Shown: positions 1 through 8,501, counted from the stretch's first letter. The stretch is 64,000 nucleotides of DNA from Pseudomonas tritici (GCF_014268275.3 NZ_CP077084.1:1736001-1800000); one strand, 5' to 3'. The notes: a model not told the origin generated them from the sequence alone. Made by a program: numbers and translations.

Positions 1-1318
1 CTACACGCGGCTGCGTTCCACTGCCGACTGGCTGGAAACCACCGCGAAGAACCTCACCAAGTTGTTGGCCCAGCATCCGCTGCCCGGCGACCTGGGCAAG
101 CTGATCGAACAAGTGCCGGAGCTGGCGCGGGAGATCAAGACCCAACAGCAATTCATGTTCAGCGCCTGCGAGCAGGTGGCTGACTTCAAGCCCGGTGAAG
201 ACGTCGAGGGCCGTGAGCGACCCCGTCATCGTTTCGTCGGTGGGTTGATCCCCGAACACATGCGCGAAATGGGCATCGAGTTAAAGAAGGGCTTCTCGCG
301 CCTGACCGACCTGTTCACCCGCCTTACTGACCTGCTCAAGGAGGGCATGGACGGCGAGGTCAACATTGGCATCGCCAGCAACCAGGCCGAAGAATGGTAT
401 CCGCTGTTCGGCAGTCTGCTTTCCCGTTCCCAGGGCAACTGGGAGTTGTGGACGGCCTTCACCGTCGAAGACCCGGAAGACAACCCGCCCATGGCGCGCT
501 GGTTGACCCTGTCGGAAAGCGGCGCGCTGTTTGATATCGAGGTCAACGCCAGCCCGATCCTGGCGGCCGAAATGCTGCGGCGCAACCTCTGGAACGTCGC
601 CTACGGCTGCCTGGTGACCTCGGCCACGCTGACCGCGCTGGGTACTTTTGATCGCTTCCGCATGCGCGCCGGCCTGCCGAAAAAAGCCGTTACGGCGGTA
701 GTGCCAAGCCCGTTCCATCACGCCGACGCGGGTGTGTTGCGGGTGCCGGACCTCAAGGCCGACCCACGGGATGCACCCGCCCACACGGCCGCGATCATCC
801 GCGACCTGCCGGAGCTGGTAGAAGGCTCGCGGGGCACCCTGGTGCTGTTCTCGTCACGCAAACAGATGCAGGACGTGTTCGACGGCCTCGACCGCGACTG
901 GCGCAAGCAAGTGTTTATCCAGGGCAACCTGTCCAAACAGGAAACCCTGAACAAGCACAAGGCGCGGGTCGACGGTGGAGACTCCAGCGTGCTGTTCGGC
1001 CTGGCGAGTTTCGCCGAGGGTGTGGACTTGCCCGGTGCCTACTGCGAACACGTGGTGATCGCCAAGATCCCGTTTTCGGTGCCGGATGATCCGGTCGAGG
1101 CGGCACTGGCCGAGTGGATCGAAGCACGGGGTGGTAATCCGTTCATGGAAATCTCGGTGCCGGATGCTTCCTTGAAGCTGGTCCAGGCCTGTGGTCGCTT
1201 GCTGCGTACCGAAGAAGACCGGGGCACCATCACCTTGCTCGACCGCCGTTTGGTCACCCAACGCTATGGCAAGGCTATCCTCAATGCCTTGCCGCCGTTC
1301 AGGCGCGAAATTTCTTAA
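1..1318 (+). CDS. dinG: ATP-dependent DNA helicase DinG (C-terminal part, 5' end outside window)
   Basis: The reading frame is open from base 2, so the gene begins before the window; about 438 C-terminal residues are present, against roughly 700 for the family. Seen: the XPD/DinG-type helicase motifs LVTSATLTALG, LVLFSSRKQMQ and the final motif VI block QACGRLLRTEEDRGT. Family knowledge: DinG is a superfamily 2, iron-sulfur 5'-3' helicase that unwinds R-loops and D-loops. Its Walker A and Fe-S cysteines would lie in the missing part. A hairpin at 1325-1342 (GTGGGCG/CGCCCAC) follows the stop but has no T-run. Gene order with the next genes matches what I recall for P. aeruginosa dinG. Confidence 0.93.
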   Translation, partial: YTRLRSTADWLETTAKNLTKLLAQHPLPGDLGKLIEQVPELAREIKTQQQFMFSACEQVADFKPGEDVEGRERPRHRFVGGLIPEHMREMGIELKKGFSRLTDLFTRLTDLLKEGMDGEVNIGIASNQAEEWYPLFGSLLSRSQGNWELWTAFTVEDPEDNPPMARWLTLSESGALFDIEVNASPILAAEMLRRNLWNVAYGCLVTSATLTALGTFDRFRMRAGLPKKAVTAVVPSPFHHADAGVLRVPDLKADPRDAPAHTAAIIRDLPELVEGSRGTLVLFSSRKQMQDVFDGLDRDWRKQVFIQGNLSKQETLNKHKARVDGGDSSVLFGLASFAEGVDLPGAYCEHVVIAKIPFSVPDDPVEAALAEWIEARGGNPFMEISVPDASLKLVQACGRLLRTEEDRGTITLLDRRLVTQRYGKAILNALPPFRREIS

Positions 1319-1406
1319 GCCACCGTGGGCGGATTCGCCCACTTCGTGGTCTATCTCAATTATGTCATCAGGCCATTCACCGGCCGCCTGGGAGAACCTT
1401 GCTCGT

Positions 1407-3704
1407 ATGATTCGCACGCTGCCCGCTCTTTTTGCCCTGCTGTTTACCGCGCCCTTGATGGCTGCGCCTGCGGGGCAACAAACGCTGTTCAATTTCGTCC
1501 GGCCTGCCGATGTGGTCAAGGTGGCGACCCAGGACGCCAGCCTGCCGCAATACAACGCCGAACAGACCGCCGAAGGCGAAGTGCTGCGCCGCATCACCTT
1601 CAACCCGGCGGCCGAACCGAGCCTGGTGCTCAGCCCGCAGACCGGCACCTGGGACTGGGCGCAATCGAGCGCCATGAGCTTGCGTATCCAGAGTGCGATG
1701 GACTGGGCGTTAACCCTCTATGTCAAGGTGCAGAGCAGCGATGGCCGCACCCTGGTCAGTCGCATTGACTTGCCGGCCGGTCCGGCCCAGACCTTGTTGA
1801 TCCCGTTGCAAGCCAATTCGCCGTTGAGCCAGGGCATGAAGGCCGGCCCGCCGATGCCGATCACCGTGGACGGCCAGCGCGTATTGCTCGCCAGCAGCGC
1901 GGGTGAAATCGACCGCAGCCAGGTGGTTTCGGTGACCTTGTCGATGCTCAAGCCCAACGCCGCCCAGAGCATCTTGCTGGAGCGCTTTGGCGTGCAGGAC
2001 AGCGAGCCTGTATTGAAGGCGGCCTACAGCGAGTTGGTGGATGCCTATGGTCAATCCACCCGGGCGCGCTGGCCGGAAAAAGTCAGCAGCGACGAGCAAC
2101 TCAAAGCCGCTGCGGCCAAGGAACAACAGCAACTTCAGGGCTGGCTGGCCACGCGGGATAAGTCCGCCCTGGACCAGTACGGCGGCTGGAACAAAGGCCC
2201 GGCGTTCGACGCCAGCGGGTTTTTCCGCACCGAAAAACGCGACGGCCGCTGGTACCTGGTGACGCCGGAGGGGCATCCGTTCTACTCCCTGGGCGTCAAT
2301 ACTGTGGCCCCGGACAACAGCCAGACTTATGTGGCCGGCCGTGAATGGATGTTCGCGGCGTTGCCTAAAGGCGGCGAACCCTTCGACAAGTACTACGGCA
2401 GCGGCGACAACCGTACCGGTAACGGTGCAGGCGAAGGGCGTAGCTTTGGTGCCGGCCGTTGGTATGACTTTTACGGCGCCAACTTGCAACGCACGTATGG
2501 CGGTGACGGTTTCGACCAAAAACGCTGGGTCACCCATACCCTTGACCGCCTGCAAGCCTGGGGTTTCAACACCGTAGGCAACTGGAGCGACGAGGGTTTG
2601 ACCACTGCCGATCGTGTGCCCTACACCTTGCCGCTGTCGATCGTCGGCGACTACGCCAGCATCAGCACCGGCACCGACTGGTGGGGTGGCATGCCCGACC
2701 CGTTCGACCCGCGTTTCGCCATGGCCACCGAACGCGCCGTGGCTATCGCCGCCCGCGATCACCGTGACGACCCGTGGTTGGTCGGTTTCTTTGCCGACAA
2801 CGAGCTGGCCTGGGCCGGCCCCGGCGATGATGCTAAATCCCGCTACGCCTTGGCCTACGGCACCTTGCGCATGACCACCGACGTACCGGCCAAGCGCGCC
2901 TTCCTCAAACAACTGCGTGACAAGTACCGTAACGAAGAGGGCCTGTCGAAAGCCTGGGGCATCGAGTTGAAGGGCTGGGAATTGATGGAAGACCCGGGCT
3001 TCGAACCGCCGATTCCCAACCCTGAGCACCCGGAAATCGAAGCTGATTTCCGATACTTCCAGAAGACGTTTGCGGATGCCTACTTCAAGACCATCTCCGA
3101 CTCGCTGAAATGGCACGCCCCCAACCAACTGCTGTTGGGCGGCCGGTATGCGGTCAGCACGCCGGAAGCCGTGGCCTCCTGCGCGCAGTATTGCGATGTG
3201 CTGAGCTTCAACATGTACACGCTTAAGCCGCAGGACGGCTATGATTTTGCCGCTTTGCGTGCGCTGGACAAGCCGGTGCTGATCACCGAATTCAACTTCG
3301 GCTCGGCCGACCGTGGGCCGTTCTGGGGTGGCGTGACGCAGTTGGCCAAGGAAGAAGACCGTGGCGCGGCTTACGGCAACTTCTTGAAGCAGGCCATGGC
3401 CGAGCCGTCGATTGTCGGCGTGCATTGGTTCCAGTACCTGGACCAGCCGGTGACCGGTCGATTGCTCGACGGTGAAAACGGCCACTTTGGCCTGGTGGGC
3501 ATCACCGACGTACCGTTCCAGGGTTTTGTTGAAAGCGTGCGCAAAAGTAACCTGGCGGCGGTCGATCAACTCGGCAAAGAAGCCGAAAAGGCCAAGGCGG
3601 CCGGTGCCGTGCGCGAAAGCGAAGGGGGCAGGGCCGGGCACGAAGGCAAAGGCCCGGGGCAGGGCGCCGGGCATGCCGGTGGGCACTCCGGAAATGGTCA
3701 TTGA
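1407..3704 (+). CDS. Exported agarase-like glycoside hydrolase (clan GH-A type)
   Basis: The frame is open from 1191, but ATG 1407 gives a clean signal peptide (MIRTLPALFALLFTAPLMA) and is the chosen start; the product has 765 residues. Seen: a non-catalytic N-terminal part, then a TIM-barrel-like domain with DNELAW (Glu about 466, likely acid/base) and LITEFNFG (Glu about 628, likely nucleophile), the NE/TEF pattern of clan GH-A. Related Pseudomonas proteins are often labelled beta-agarase, but the true substrate is unknown; another galactan or exopolysaccharide is as likely. The last 35 residues are rich in Gly, His, Lys and Glu, perhaps metal-binding or disordered. It sits between dinG and an esterase, with no sign of an operon with dinG. 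Confidence 0.8.
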   Translation: MIRTLPALFALLFTAPLMAAPAGQQTLFNFVRPADVVKVATQDASLPQYNAEQTAEGEVLRRITFNPAAEPSLVLSPQTGTWDWAQSSAMSLRIQSAMDWALTLYVKVQSSDGRTLVSRIDLPAGPAQTLLIPLQANSPLSQGMKAGPPMPITVDGQRVLLASSAGEIDRSQVVSVTLSMLKPNAAQSILLERFGVQDSEPVLKAAYSELVDAYGQSTRARWPEKVSSDEQLKAAAAKEQQQLQGWLATRDKSALDQYGGWNKGPAFDASGFFRTEKRDGRWYLVTPEGHPFYSLGVNTVAPDNSQTYVAGREWMFAALPKGGEPFDKYYGSGDNRTGNGAGEGRSFGAGRWYDFYGANLQRTYGGDGFDQKRWVTHTLDRLQAWGFNTVGNWSDEGLTTADRVPYTLPLSIVGDYASISTGTDWWGGMPDPFDPRFAMATERAVAIAARDHRDDPWLVGFFADNELAWAGPGDDAKSRYALAYGTLRMTTDVPAKRAFLKQLRDKYRNEEGLSKAWGIELKGWELMEDPGFEPPIPNPEHPEIEADFRYFQKTFADAYFKTISDSLKWHAPNQLLLGGRYAVSTPEAVASCAQYCDVLSFNMYTLKPQDGYDFAALRALDKPVLITEFNFGSADRGPFWGGVTQLAKEEDRGAAYGNFLKQAMAEPSIVGVHWFQYLDQPVTGRLLDGENGHFGLVGITDVPFQGFVESVRKSNLAAVDQLGKEAEKAKAAGAVRESEGGRAGHEGKGPGQGAGHAGGHSGNGH

Positions 3705-3786
3705 TTGAGTGCTGACGGGTTCACAAAACCCACAAGGGCTGGAACAATGTCGGCCACTTTTTGCTGTGTTGTCCGAGGGTGTTCAG

Positions 3787-4932
3787 GTGCAGATCCAGGG
3801 TCATTACGAACTCCAGTTCGAAGCGGTACGTGAAGCCTTTGCCGCGTTGTTCGATGACCCCCAGGAGCGCGGGGCCGGGCTCTGCATCCAGATCGGCGGT
3901 GAAACCGTCGTCGACCTGTGGGCCGGTACCGCCGACAAGGACGGTAGCGAGGCCTGGCACAGCGATACGATCGTCAACCTGTTCTCCTGCACCAAGACCT
4001 TTACCGCCGTTACGGCCCTGCAGCTGGTGGCCGAAGGCAAATTGCAACTGGATGCACCGGTTGCCAACTACTGGCCGGAATTTGCGGCGGCAGGCAAAGA
4101 AGCCATCACCCTGCGCCAGTTGCTCTGCCACCAGGCCGGGTTGCCGGCGATCCGCCAGATGCTGCCTACTGAAGCCCTGTACGATTGGCAACTGATGGTC
4201 GACACACTGGCGGCCGAAGCACCGTGGTGGACGCCGGGCCAAGGCCATGGCTACGAGGCGATCACCTACGGCTGGCTGGTGGGTGAGTTGCTGCGTCGCG
4301 CCGATGGGCGCGGGCCGGGAGAGTCCATCGTGGCGCGGGTTGCACGGCCATTGGGGCTGGACTTTCATGTGGGCCTGGCCGATGAAGAGTTTTATCGCGT
4401 CGCGCATATAGCGCGCAGCAAAGGCAATATGGGCGATGAGGCCGCACAACGCTTACTGCAAGTAATGATGCGTGAACCTGAGGCCATGACTACACGTGCT
4501 TTTGCCAATCCACCGTCTATTCTGACCAGCACTAATAAACCCGAATGGCGGCGTATGCAGCAGCCAGCGGCAAATGGTCACGGTAATGCACGTAGCCTGG
4601 CGGGTTTTTATAGTGGATTGTTGGACGGTAGTTTGCTGGAAGCCGACATGCTTGAACAATTGACCCGTGAGCACAGTATCGGGCCGGATAAAACATTATT
4701 GACACAAACCCGTTTTGGCCTGGGCTGCATGTTGGACCAACCGCAGTTGCCCAACGCCACCTTCGGCCTTGGCCCGCGTGCTTTCGGGCATCCCGGCGCG
4801 GGTGGTTCGGTCGGGTTTGCCGATCCCGAGCATGATGTAGCGTTTGGTTTCGTGACTAATACATTGGGGCCTTATGTACTAATGGACCCGCGGGCGCAGA
4901 AGTTGGTCGGAATATTGGCCGGTTGTCTGTAA
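3787..4932 (+). CDS. Serine hydrolase of the class C beta-lactamase / EstB esterase family
   Basis: The frame is open from GTG 3709. GTG 3787 is preferred because a GAGGGT ribosome site lies just before it and homology begins there (QIQGHYELQFEAVREAF); this gives 381 residues. Seen: the SxxK nucleophile motif SCTK (Ser about 67, Lys about 70) and a YEAITYGW block holding the catalytic Tyr (about 161). A Gly-rich HPGAGGS near the C-terminus stands in for the KTG-type third motif. There is no signal peptide, so it probably acts in the cytoplasm. Family knowledge: such proteins are mostly esterases acting on short acyl esters rather than beta-lactamases. The stretch around 4380-4720 uses more A/T-ending codons than the rest. 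Confidence 0.82.
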   Translation: MQIQGHYELQFEAVREAFAALFDDPQERGAGLCIQIGGETVVDLWAGTADKDGSEAWHSDTIVNLFSCTKTFTAVTALQLVAEGKLQLDAPVANYWPEFAAAGKEAITLRQLLCHQAGLPAIRQMLPTEALYDWQLMVDTLAAEAPWWTPGQGHGYEAITYGWLVGELLRRADGRGPGESIVARVARPLGLDFHVGLADEEFYRVAHIARSKGNMGDEAAQRLLQVMMREPEAMTTRAFANPPSILTSTNKPEWRRMQQPAANGHGNARSLAGFYSGLLDGSLLEADMLEQLTREHSIGPDKTLLTQTRFGLGCMLDQPQLPNATFGLGPRAFGHPGAGGSVGFADPEHDVAFGFVTNTLGPYVLMDPRAQKLVGILAGCL

Positions 4933-5075
4933 ACCCCTTGCTGTTTCACGTTTTTTTGTTACAAAGGCAACTATAAGAAGACGCTGAACGAAATGACGTA
5001 ACTTTAATGTTCTGTAAGCGTCTGTTTAACGGGTCACCCAGACCCCCGTTTCTTTTCTCATTTTGTGGATATCTC

Positions 5076-6242
5076 ATGTTATCGAACAAGTCCTTGGCAC
5101 TGGCGCTATGCCTCACTATTACCGGCTGCGCACAAACTCCACAAAATGATGCCGAGGGCGGGCATTGGTGGTCATTTGGATCTGATAAGGCCGCTACCAA
5201 GGACGCAGTGACCCAAACCGACGCCAAGCCGGATGCGAAGCCGGATGCCAAGCCCGCTGCGGGCGCCAAGCCTGCAGCACCAGTAGCGGCCGCCGCTGCT
5301 GCGCCAGCCCCAGCGCCAACCGCCAAGGCTGACACCGGCTCCAGCTGGTGGCCGTTCTCGTCCAAAAGCGCCGACGAAAAGGCGGCCGATGCCAAGGCTG
5401 ACCTGAAAGCCGACCTCAAGGCCGCGGAGCCAGCACCTGCCGCCGCCCCAGTCGTCGCCAAGACCGACACCGACACCAAATGGTGGTGGCCTTTCGAAAG
5501 CAAACCTAAGCCATTGGCCAAGGTCGACGTGACCAACGTACCAATGCCTGATCCGAAAATCACTCAGGCCTGGCTGGACGACTATGAGCCACGCCTGCGC
5601 GCCGCCATCAAGGACAGCAACCTGCAACTGGAGCGTCGTGACAATGTGCTGGTGGTGATTGCCCCGGTAGACGGCTCCTACAACCCGAAACGCCCAGCGA
5701 TGCTGCTGCCCGTCACCCTCGGCCCGTTCACCCGCGTTGCCAAGGCCGTTGAAGCCGATCCAAAGACCGCCGTACTGGTATTGGGCCACGTCGATGCCAC
5801 CGGCACCGCCCCGGCCAGCCAGGCGCTGACCAAGGAACGTGCACAATCCATCGCCTCGATCTTCAGCCTCAGCGGCCTCAAGCAAGACCGCCTGATGCTG
5901 CGCGGCATGGGCGACCTGATGCCACGTGCCGCCAACGACAGCAACCAGGGTCGCGCCCTGAACCGTCGTATGGAAATCATGTTCACCCAGCGCACCACCA
6001 TGCTGGCTTTGCTGAGCAAGTATCAGTCGGGCAAGACTCCACCTGTGGCTGAAATGGTTGCAGTACAGAACGTTCCAGCCCCGGCCCCGGCTGCGAAAGC
6101 CCCGGCCAAGAAAGCTACAGCCGCCAAGAAAGCCGCTGCCAAGCCAGCCGCTAAAAAAGCACCGGCCAAGCCTGCTGCCAAAAAGCCTGCTCCCGCCAAA
6201 GCCAAGGCCGCTGCACCGGCAAACGACCAGGCGAAAAACTGA
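5076..6242 (+). CDS. OmpA-family lipoprotein with Ala/Lys/Pro-rich linker and histone-like tail
   Basis: ATG 5076 starts a 388-residue protein with a short signal ending in a lipobox (LTITGC, Cys about 17), so it should be a lipoprotein. Two WW-rich pieces (HWWSFGSDK, SSWWPFSSKS, then WWWPFESK) alternate with low-complexity Ala/Pro/Lys/Asp segments. An OmpA C-terminal peptidoglycan-binding domain follows (about 195-320: VLGHVDATG, RAQSIASIF, RALNRRMEIMF). The last 45 residues are AAKKAPAKPAAKK-type repeats like bacterial histone H1-like tails. Likely role: tethering the outer membrane to peptidoglycan. An upstream in-frame ATG at 5007 is rejected because it would bury the lipobox. Confidence 0.85.
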   Translation: MLSNKSLALALCLTITGCAQTPQNDAEGGHWWSFGSDKAATKDAVTQTDAKPDAKPDAKPAAGAKPAAPVAAAAAAPAPAPTAKADTGSSWWPFSSKSADEKAADAKADLKADLKAAEPAPAAAPVVAKTDTDTKWWWPFESKPKPLAKVDVTNVPMPDPKITQAWLDDYEPRLRAAIKDSNLQLERRDNVLVVIAPVDGSYNPKRPAMLLPVTLGPFTRVAKAVEADPKTAVLVLGHVDATGTAPASQALTKERAQSIASIFSLSGLKQDRLMLRGMGDLMPRAANDSNQGRALNRRMEIMFTQRTTMLALLSKYQSGKTPPVAEMVAVQNVPAPAPAAKAPAKKATAAKKAAAKPAAKKAPAKPAAKKPAPAKAKAAAPANDQAKN

Positions 6243-6269
6243 TCTGCTGAACCAGAAGGATAAAGCCGC

Positions 6270-6917
6270 ATGACCCAGGCACTGGCCGATATGCGCCGTG
6301 ACTACACACGGGATGGTTTGAGCGAGGCCCAGTCCCCGAGCGAGCCGTTTGCCTTGTTCCACCAGTGGTTTGCTGATGCGGTGACAACCGAGCAGCCCCC
6401 GGTGGAAGCCAATGCCATGACCTTGGCCACGGTCGACCAGGACGGTCGCCCGCACTGCCGCATCCTGTTGCTCAAGGGCCTGGATGCGCAGGGCTTTACC
6501 TTCTTCACCAATTATCAGAGTGCCAAGGGCCAACAGCTCGCGGCTCGGCCGTTTGCGGCCATGACCTTTTTCTGGCCGACCCTGGAACGCCAAGTGCGCA
6601 TCGAGGGGCGGGTGGTCAAGGTCACGCCTGAGGAGTCGGACGCTTATTACCAGGTCCGTCCGCTGGGCAGCCGTCTGGGGGCCTGGGCGTCCCCGCAGAG
6701 CCAGGTCATCCGTGACCGCGAAGAACTGCAGGACCTGCTCAAGGCCACCGAACAGCGTTTCAGCGATACCCAGCCCGATTGCCCCGAGCATTGGGGTGGC
6801 TATCGTTTGCTGCCGGAGCGCATCGAGTTCTGGCAAGGTCGCGCCAGCCGCTTGCATGACCGCTTGAACTATCGCTTGCAAGGGGCCGACTGGACCCGCG
6901 AACGCCTGGCGCCCTGA
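6270..6917 (+). CDS. pdxH: Pyridoxamine/pyridoxine 5'-phosphate oxidase
   Basis: The product has 215 residues, the normal length for PdxH. This FMN enzyme oxidises pyridoxine or pyridoxamine 5'-phosphate to pyridoxal 5'-phosphate, the last step of vitamin B6 synthesis and salvage. Seen: the substrate/FMN block [16 protein letters not shown] and the C-terminal signature [16 protein letters not shown], which carries the PLP-contacting Arg and His. AGAAGGAT lies before the ATG. It follows the OmpA lipoprotein by 27 bases and may share its transcript. Confidence 0.97.
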   Translation: MTQALADMRRDYTRDGLSEAQSPSEPFALFHQWFADAVTTEQPPVEANAMTLATVDQDGRPHCRILLLKGLDAQGFTFFTNYQSAKGQQLAARPFAAMTFFWPTLERQVRIEGRVVKVTPEESDAYYQVRPLGSRLGAWASPQSQVIRDREELQDLLKATEQRFSDTQPDCPEHWGGYRLLPERIEFWQGRASRLHDRLNYRLQGADWTRERLAP

Positions 6918-6953
6918 GCCACACCTTTCGTCACCTCACCTGAATGTTGCCGA

Positions 6954-7214
6954 TCACGCCGAAGTCTCTATCACAGAGGCTTCGGGCGTGTGCTGCTGCG
7001 CGGCTTTTTTCAACCAGAGCGGCAAATCGGACCGCCTGATTTTCAGCGCGCGAGCCTGCTCCAGCTGTTGCAGCATAAATGCGCGCTTGTGCAGGTCATT
7101 GCCCGCCAGCGATAGCGCCAGGTCACGGTCGATCCAGCGCCTGATACGCAGGTACAGCCAGCCGTGGAAATACAGGCCGGCAAGCGTTGTGACTACAATG
7201 ATGAAGTAATCCAT
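6954..7214 (-). CDS. Small conserved membrane protein, function unknown
   Basis: An 86-residue protein begins with one transmembrane segment (IIVVTTLAGLYFHGWLYL). A basic, helical cytoplasmic part follows (RIRRWIDRDLALSLAGND, LEQARALKIRRSDLPLWLKKAA). A GGAGGT-like site (ACCTCC on the plus strand near 7215-7222) supports the start. It is transcribed against its neighbours. A hairpin formed by the last codons (6955-6990) may end transcription of both pdxH and this gene. I do not recognise a function; similar small proteins occupy the same place in other pseudomonads as far as I recall. Confidence 0.7.
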   Translation of the reverse strand: MDYFIIVVTTLAGLYFHGWLYLRIRRWIDRDLALSLAGNDLHKRAFMLQQLEQARALKIRRSDLPLWLKKAAQQHTPEASVIETSA

Positions 7215-7371
7215 GGAGGTCCTGGCTAGGAGTGGAGTGCTACCGTTCGTCGAGTTTCCTGGTGCGGGCTGTCTGTACTCAGGCTGAATGAAAGCAATTT
7301 TCTGCGGCGCTTGCCGTGACAGGCGTCAAGCTGCAGCGTTTAATGAACACCTGTCCTTTGGAGTTGATGCT

Positions 7372-7836
7372 ATGCGTAAGTCCGTTTTACTGGTTGCCTG
7401 CTTTACCACCCTGTCGTTGCTGCTGGGTGGCTGCGCCTCGAGTCTGACCGGCGACTCGTACTCCCGCGACGAAGCGCGTCGTGTTCAGACCGTGCGCATG
7501 GGGACCATCGAATCCCTGCGCCCCGTGAAAATCGAAGGCACCAAGACCCCAATCGGCGGCGCTGCTGGCGCAGTCATCGGCGGCGTTGGCGGCAGCGCTA
7601 TCGGCGGCGGCCGTGGCAGCATCGTGACTGCCGTGATCGGCGCCGTTGCTGGCGGCCTGCTGGGCTCGGCCACCGAAGAAGGCCTGACCCGGACCCAGGG
7701 TGTGGAAATCACCGTACGCGAAGACGACGGCAGCATGCGCGCCTACGTGCAGGCTGTGCAGGAGAATGAAATCTTCCGCATTGGTGACCGTGTACGCATC
7801 ATGACCGTTGATGGTACTAGCCGCGTTACGCGTTAA
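7372..7836 (+). CDS. SlyB-type outer-membrane lipoprotein with glycine-zipper 2TM domain
   Basis: ATG 7372 is preceded by GGAG and gives 154 residues: a signal with lipobox LLGGC (Cys about 20), then a Gly-zipper region (IGGAAGAVIGGVGGSAIGGG and GAVAGGLLGSATEE), then a small beta-rich C-terminal domain ending DRVRIMTVDGTSRVTR. This is the SlyB/Rickettsia 17-kDa antigen architecture. SlyB-type lipoproteins help stabilise the outer membrane under stress; no closer role can be read here. An in-frame start at 7288 is rejected because it hides the lipobox. A strong terminator follows at 7855-7890. Confidence 0.88.
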   Translation: MRKSVLLVACFTTLSLLLGGCASSLTGDSYSRDEARRVQTVRMGTIESLRPVKIEGTKTPIGGAAGAVIGGVGGSAIGGGRGSIVTAVIGAVAGGLLGSATEEGLTRTQGVEITVREDDGSMRAYVQAVQENEIFRIGDRVRIMTVDGTSRVTR

Positions 7837-7854
7837 GCGCTGGTTGTAGAACTA

Positions 7855-7890
7855 CAAAACCCCAGCCGGGTGACCGGCTGGGGTTTTTGG
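7855..7890 (+). terminator. Rho-independent terminator after the SlyB-type gene
   Basis: A perfect 10-bp stem, CCCCAGCCGG / CCGGCTGGGG with a four-base loop, is followed by a T-run and preceded by an A-run, so it could work in both directions. Confidence 0.93.
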
Positions 7891-7931
7891 TTTTATGGGG
7901 TGTGGCCGGGTTGAACTGCAAAAAATGCAGG

Positions 7932-7968
7932 CAATAAAAAACCGCCTTAGTAGGGCGGTTTTTTATTG
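7932..7968. terminator. Second, symmetric hairpin terminator
   Basis: CAATAAAAAACCGCC and GGCGGTTTTTTATTG form a 15-bp perfect stem around a seven-base loop with T-runs on either strand. It lies only 42 bases past the previous terminator and has no obvious gene of its own, so it may end an unseen transcript on the minus strand or a small RNA. Confidence 0.85.
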
Positions 7969-7997
7969 CGAACCCCATTATTGACGGGGCTGCGACT

Positions 7998-8018
7998 TCA
8001 AAGATGCATTGACCTGCA
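7998..8018 (+). repeat. 21-bp direct repeat, copy 1
   Basis: TCAAAGATGCATTGACCTGC plus A occurs here and again 320 bases downstream at 8318-8338. It lies in a 566-base stretch without a recognised gene. The core contains a short hairpin (ATGCA/TGCA) that is weaker in this copy than in copy 2. Confidence 0.8.
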
Positions 8019-8317
8019 GCCGGGATAGTACCCCCGGTCACACTCTCATGCAAGGTTGAGAGAAAGTCGACGACGGCCATTCCTGAAGCTTTTCTGTTTC
8101 GATTTCTACTGCAAAAAATTGCAATAGATCTCATAAGCAATACTGGATATTTAACCACTTTTCGTCACACCTTTATTCGGGATATTCGTTAGGCTCCCCC
8201 CTGTTCTACGTTTGTTGCTTCTAGGCGAGCCGGGTACGCGCGCGAATTTTTGGACTGATCGCCACGGGCTAGTAATCCGTGCCGGATTCATGCGGGAAGC
8301 CCATCAACCCGGCCGCC

Positions 8318-8338
8318 TCAAAGATGCATTGACCTGCA
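8318..8338 (+). repeat. 21-bp direct repeat, copy 2, with hairpin
   Basis: This is an exact copy of 7998-8018. Here the following bases extend it to a perfect GATGCA-TTGACC-TGCATC hairpin (8323-8340). It lies 63 bases before the start of the 32-residue gene, so it is probably in that gene's leader or promoter region. Confidence 0.8.
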
Positions 8339-8378
8339 TCCAAAGGCTCACGTGTTCCGGTAAGTGCGCTGGAGGTAA

Positions 8379-8398
8379 GGCCCAACGTTAGGAGGGCC
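8379..8398 (+). promoter_or_regulatory. Hairpin overlapping the ribosome-binding site of the 32-residue gene
   Basis: GGCCC (8379-8383) pairs with GGGCC (8394-8398), closing a ten-base loop that ends in AGGA. Part of the Shine-Dalgarno is therefore in the loop and part in the stem. A GGA in a hairpin loop next to the ribosome site is the usual target form for RsmA/RsmE (CsrA) proteins, and a second GGA lies at 8371. This is inference only. Confidence 0.4.
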
Positions 8399-8402
8399 GA
8401 GT

Positions 8403-8501
8403 ATGTCGAAGTTTGCACGACGTACGTGGAACCTCGTAGTGAATATCCTGCGTGTTTATCACGTGTGGGTATTCCTGCGGGACAGCTTCGATGACCTGTA
8501 A
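8403..8501 (+). CDS. 32-residue small protein, possibly membrane-associated, function unknown
   Basis: ATG 8403 is preceded at the correct distance by a very strong Shine-Dalgarno (AGGAGGG, 8390-8396), and the stop at 8499 is followed by its own strong terminator. The peptide starts MSKFARRTWN, has a hydrophobic stretch LVVNILRVYHVWVFL, and ends RDSFDDL. Positive N-terminus, hydrophobic middle and acidic end suggest a small inner-membrane or amphipathic-helix protein. The ribosome site can pair with an upstream GGCCC (8379-8383), so translation may be controlled by RNA structure. No homologue comes to mind. Confidence 0.65.
   Translation: MSKFARRTWNLVVNILRVYHVWVFLRDSFDDL

Noticed and set aside
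1325..1342. Hairpin after dinG as a rho-independent terminator
   Set aside because: The stem is strong but no T-run follows, so it is only mentioned in the dinG entry.
1710..3701. 663-codon open frame opposite the agarase-like gene
   Set aside because: The plus strand has the signal peptide and catalytic motifs; the antisense frame shows none.
3709..3786. Longer start for the serine hydrolase at GTG 3709
   Set aside because: No ribosome site, and the extra 26 residues do not resemble the family; GTG 3787 has GAGGGT at a good distance.
8160..8300. tRNA-like or tmRNA-like structure in the slyB-nhaA gap
   Set aside because: Short hairpins (CACGG/CCGTG) exist, but no cloverleaf, no TTCGA loop and no CCA end could be drawn.
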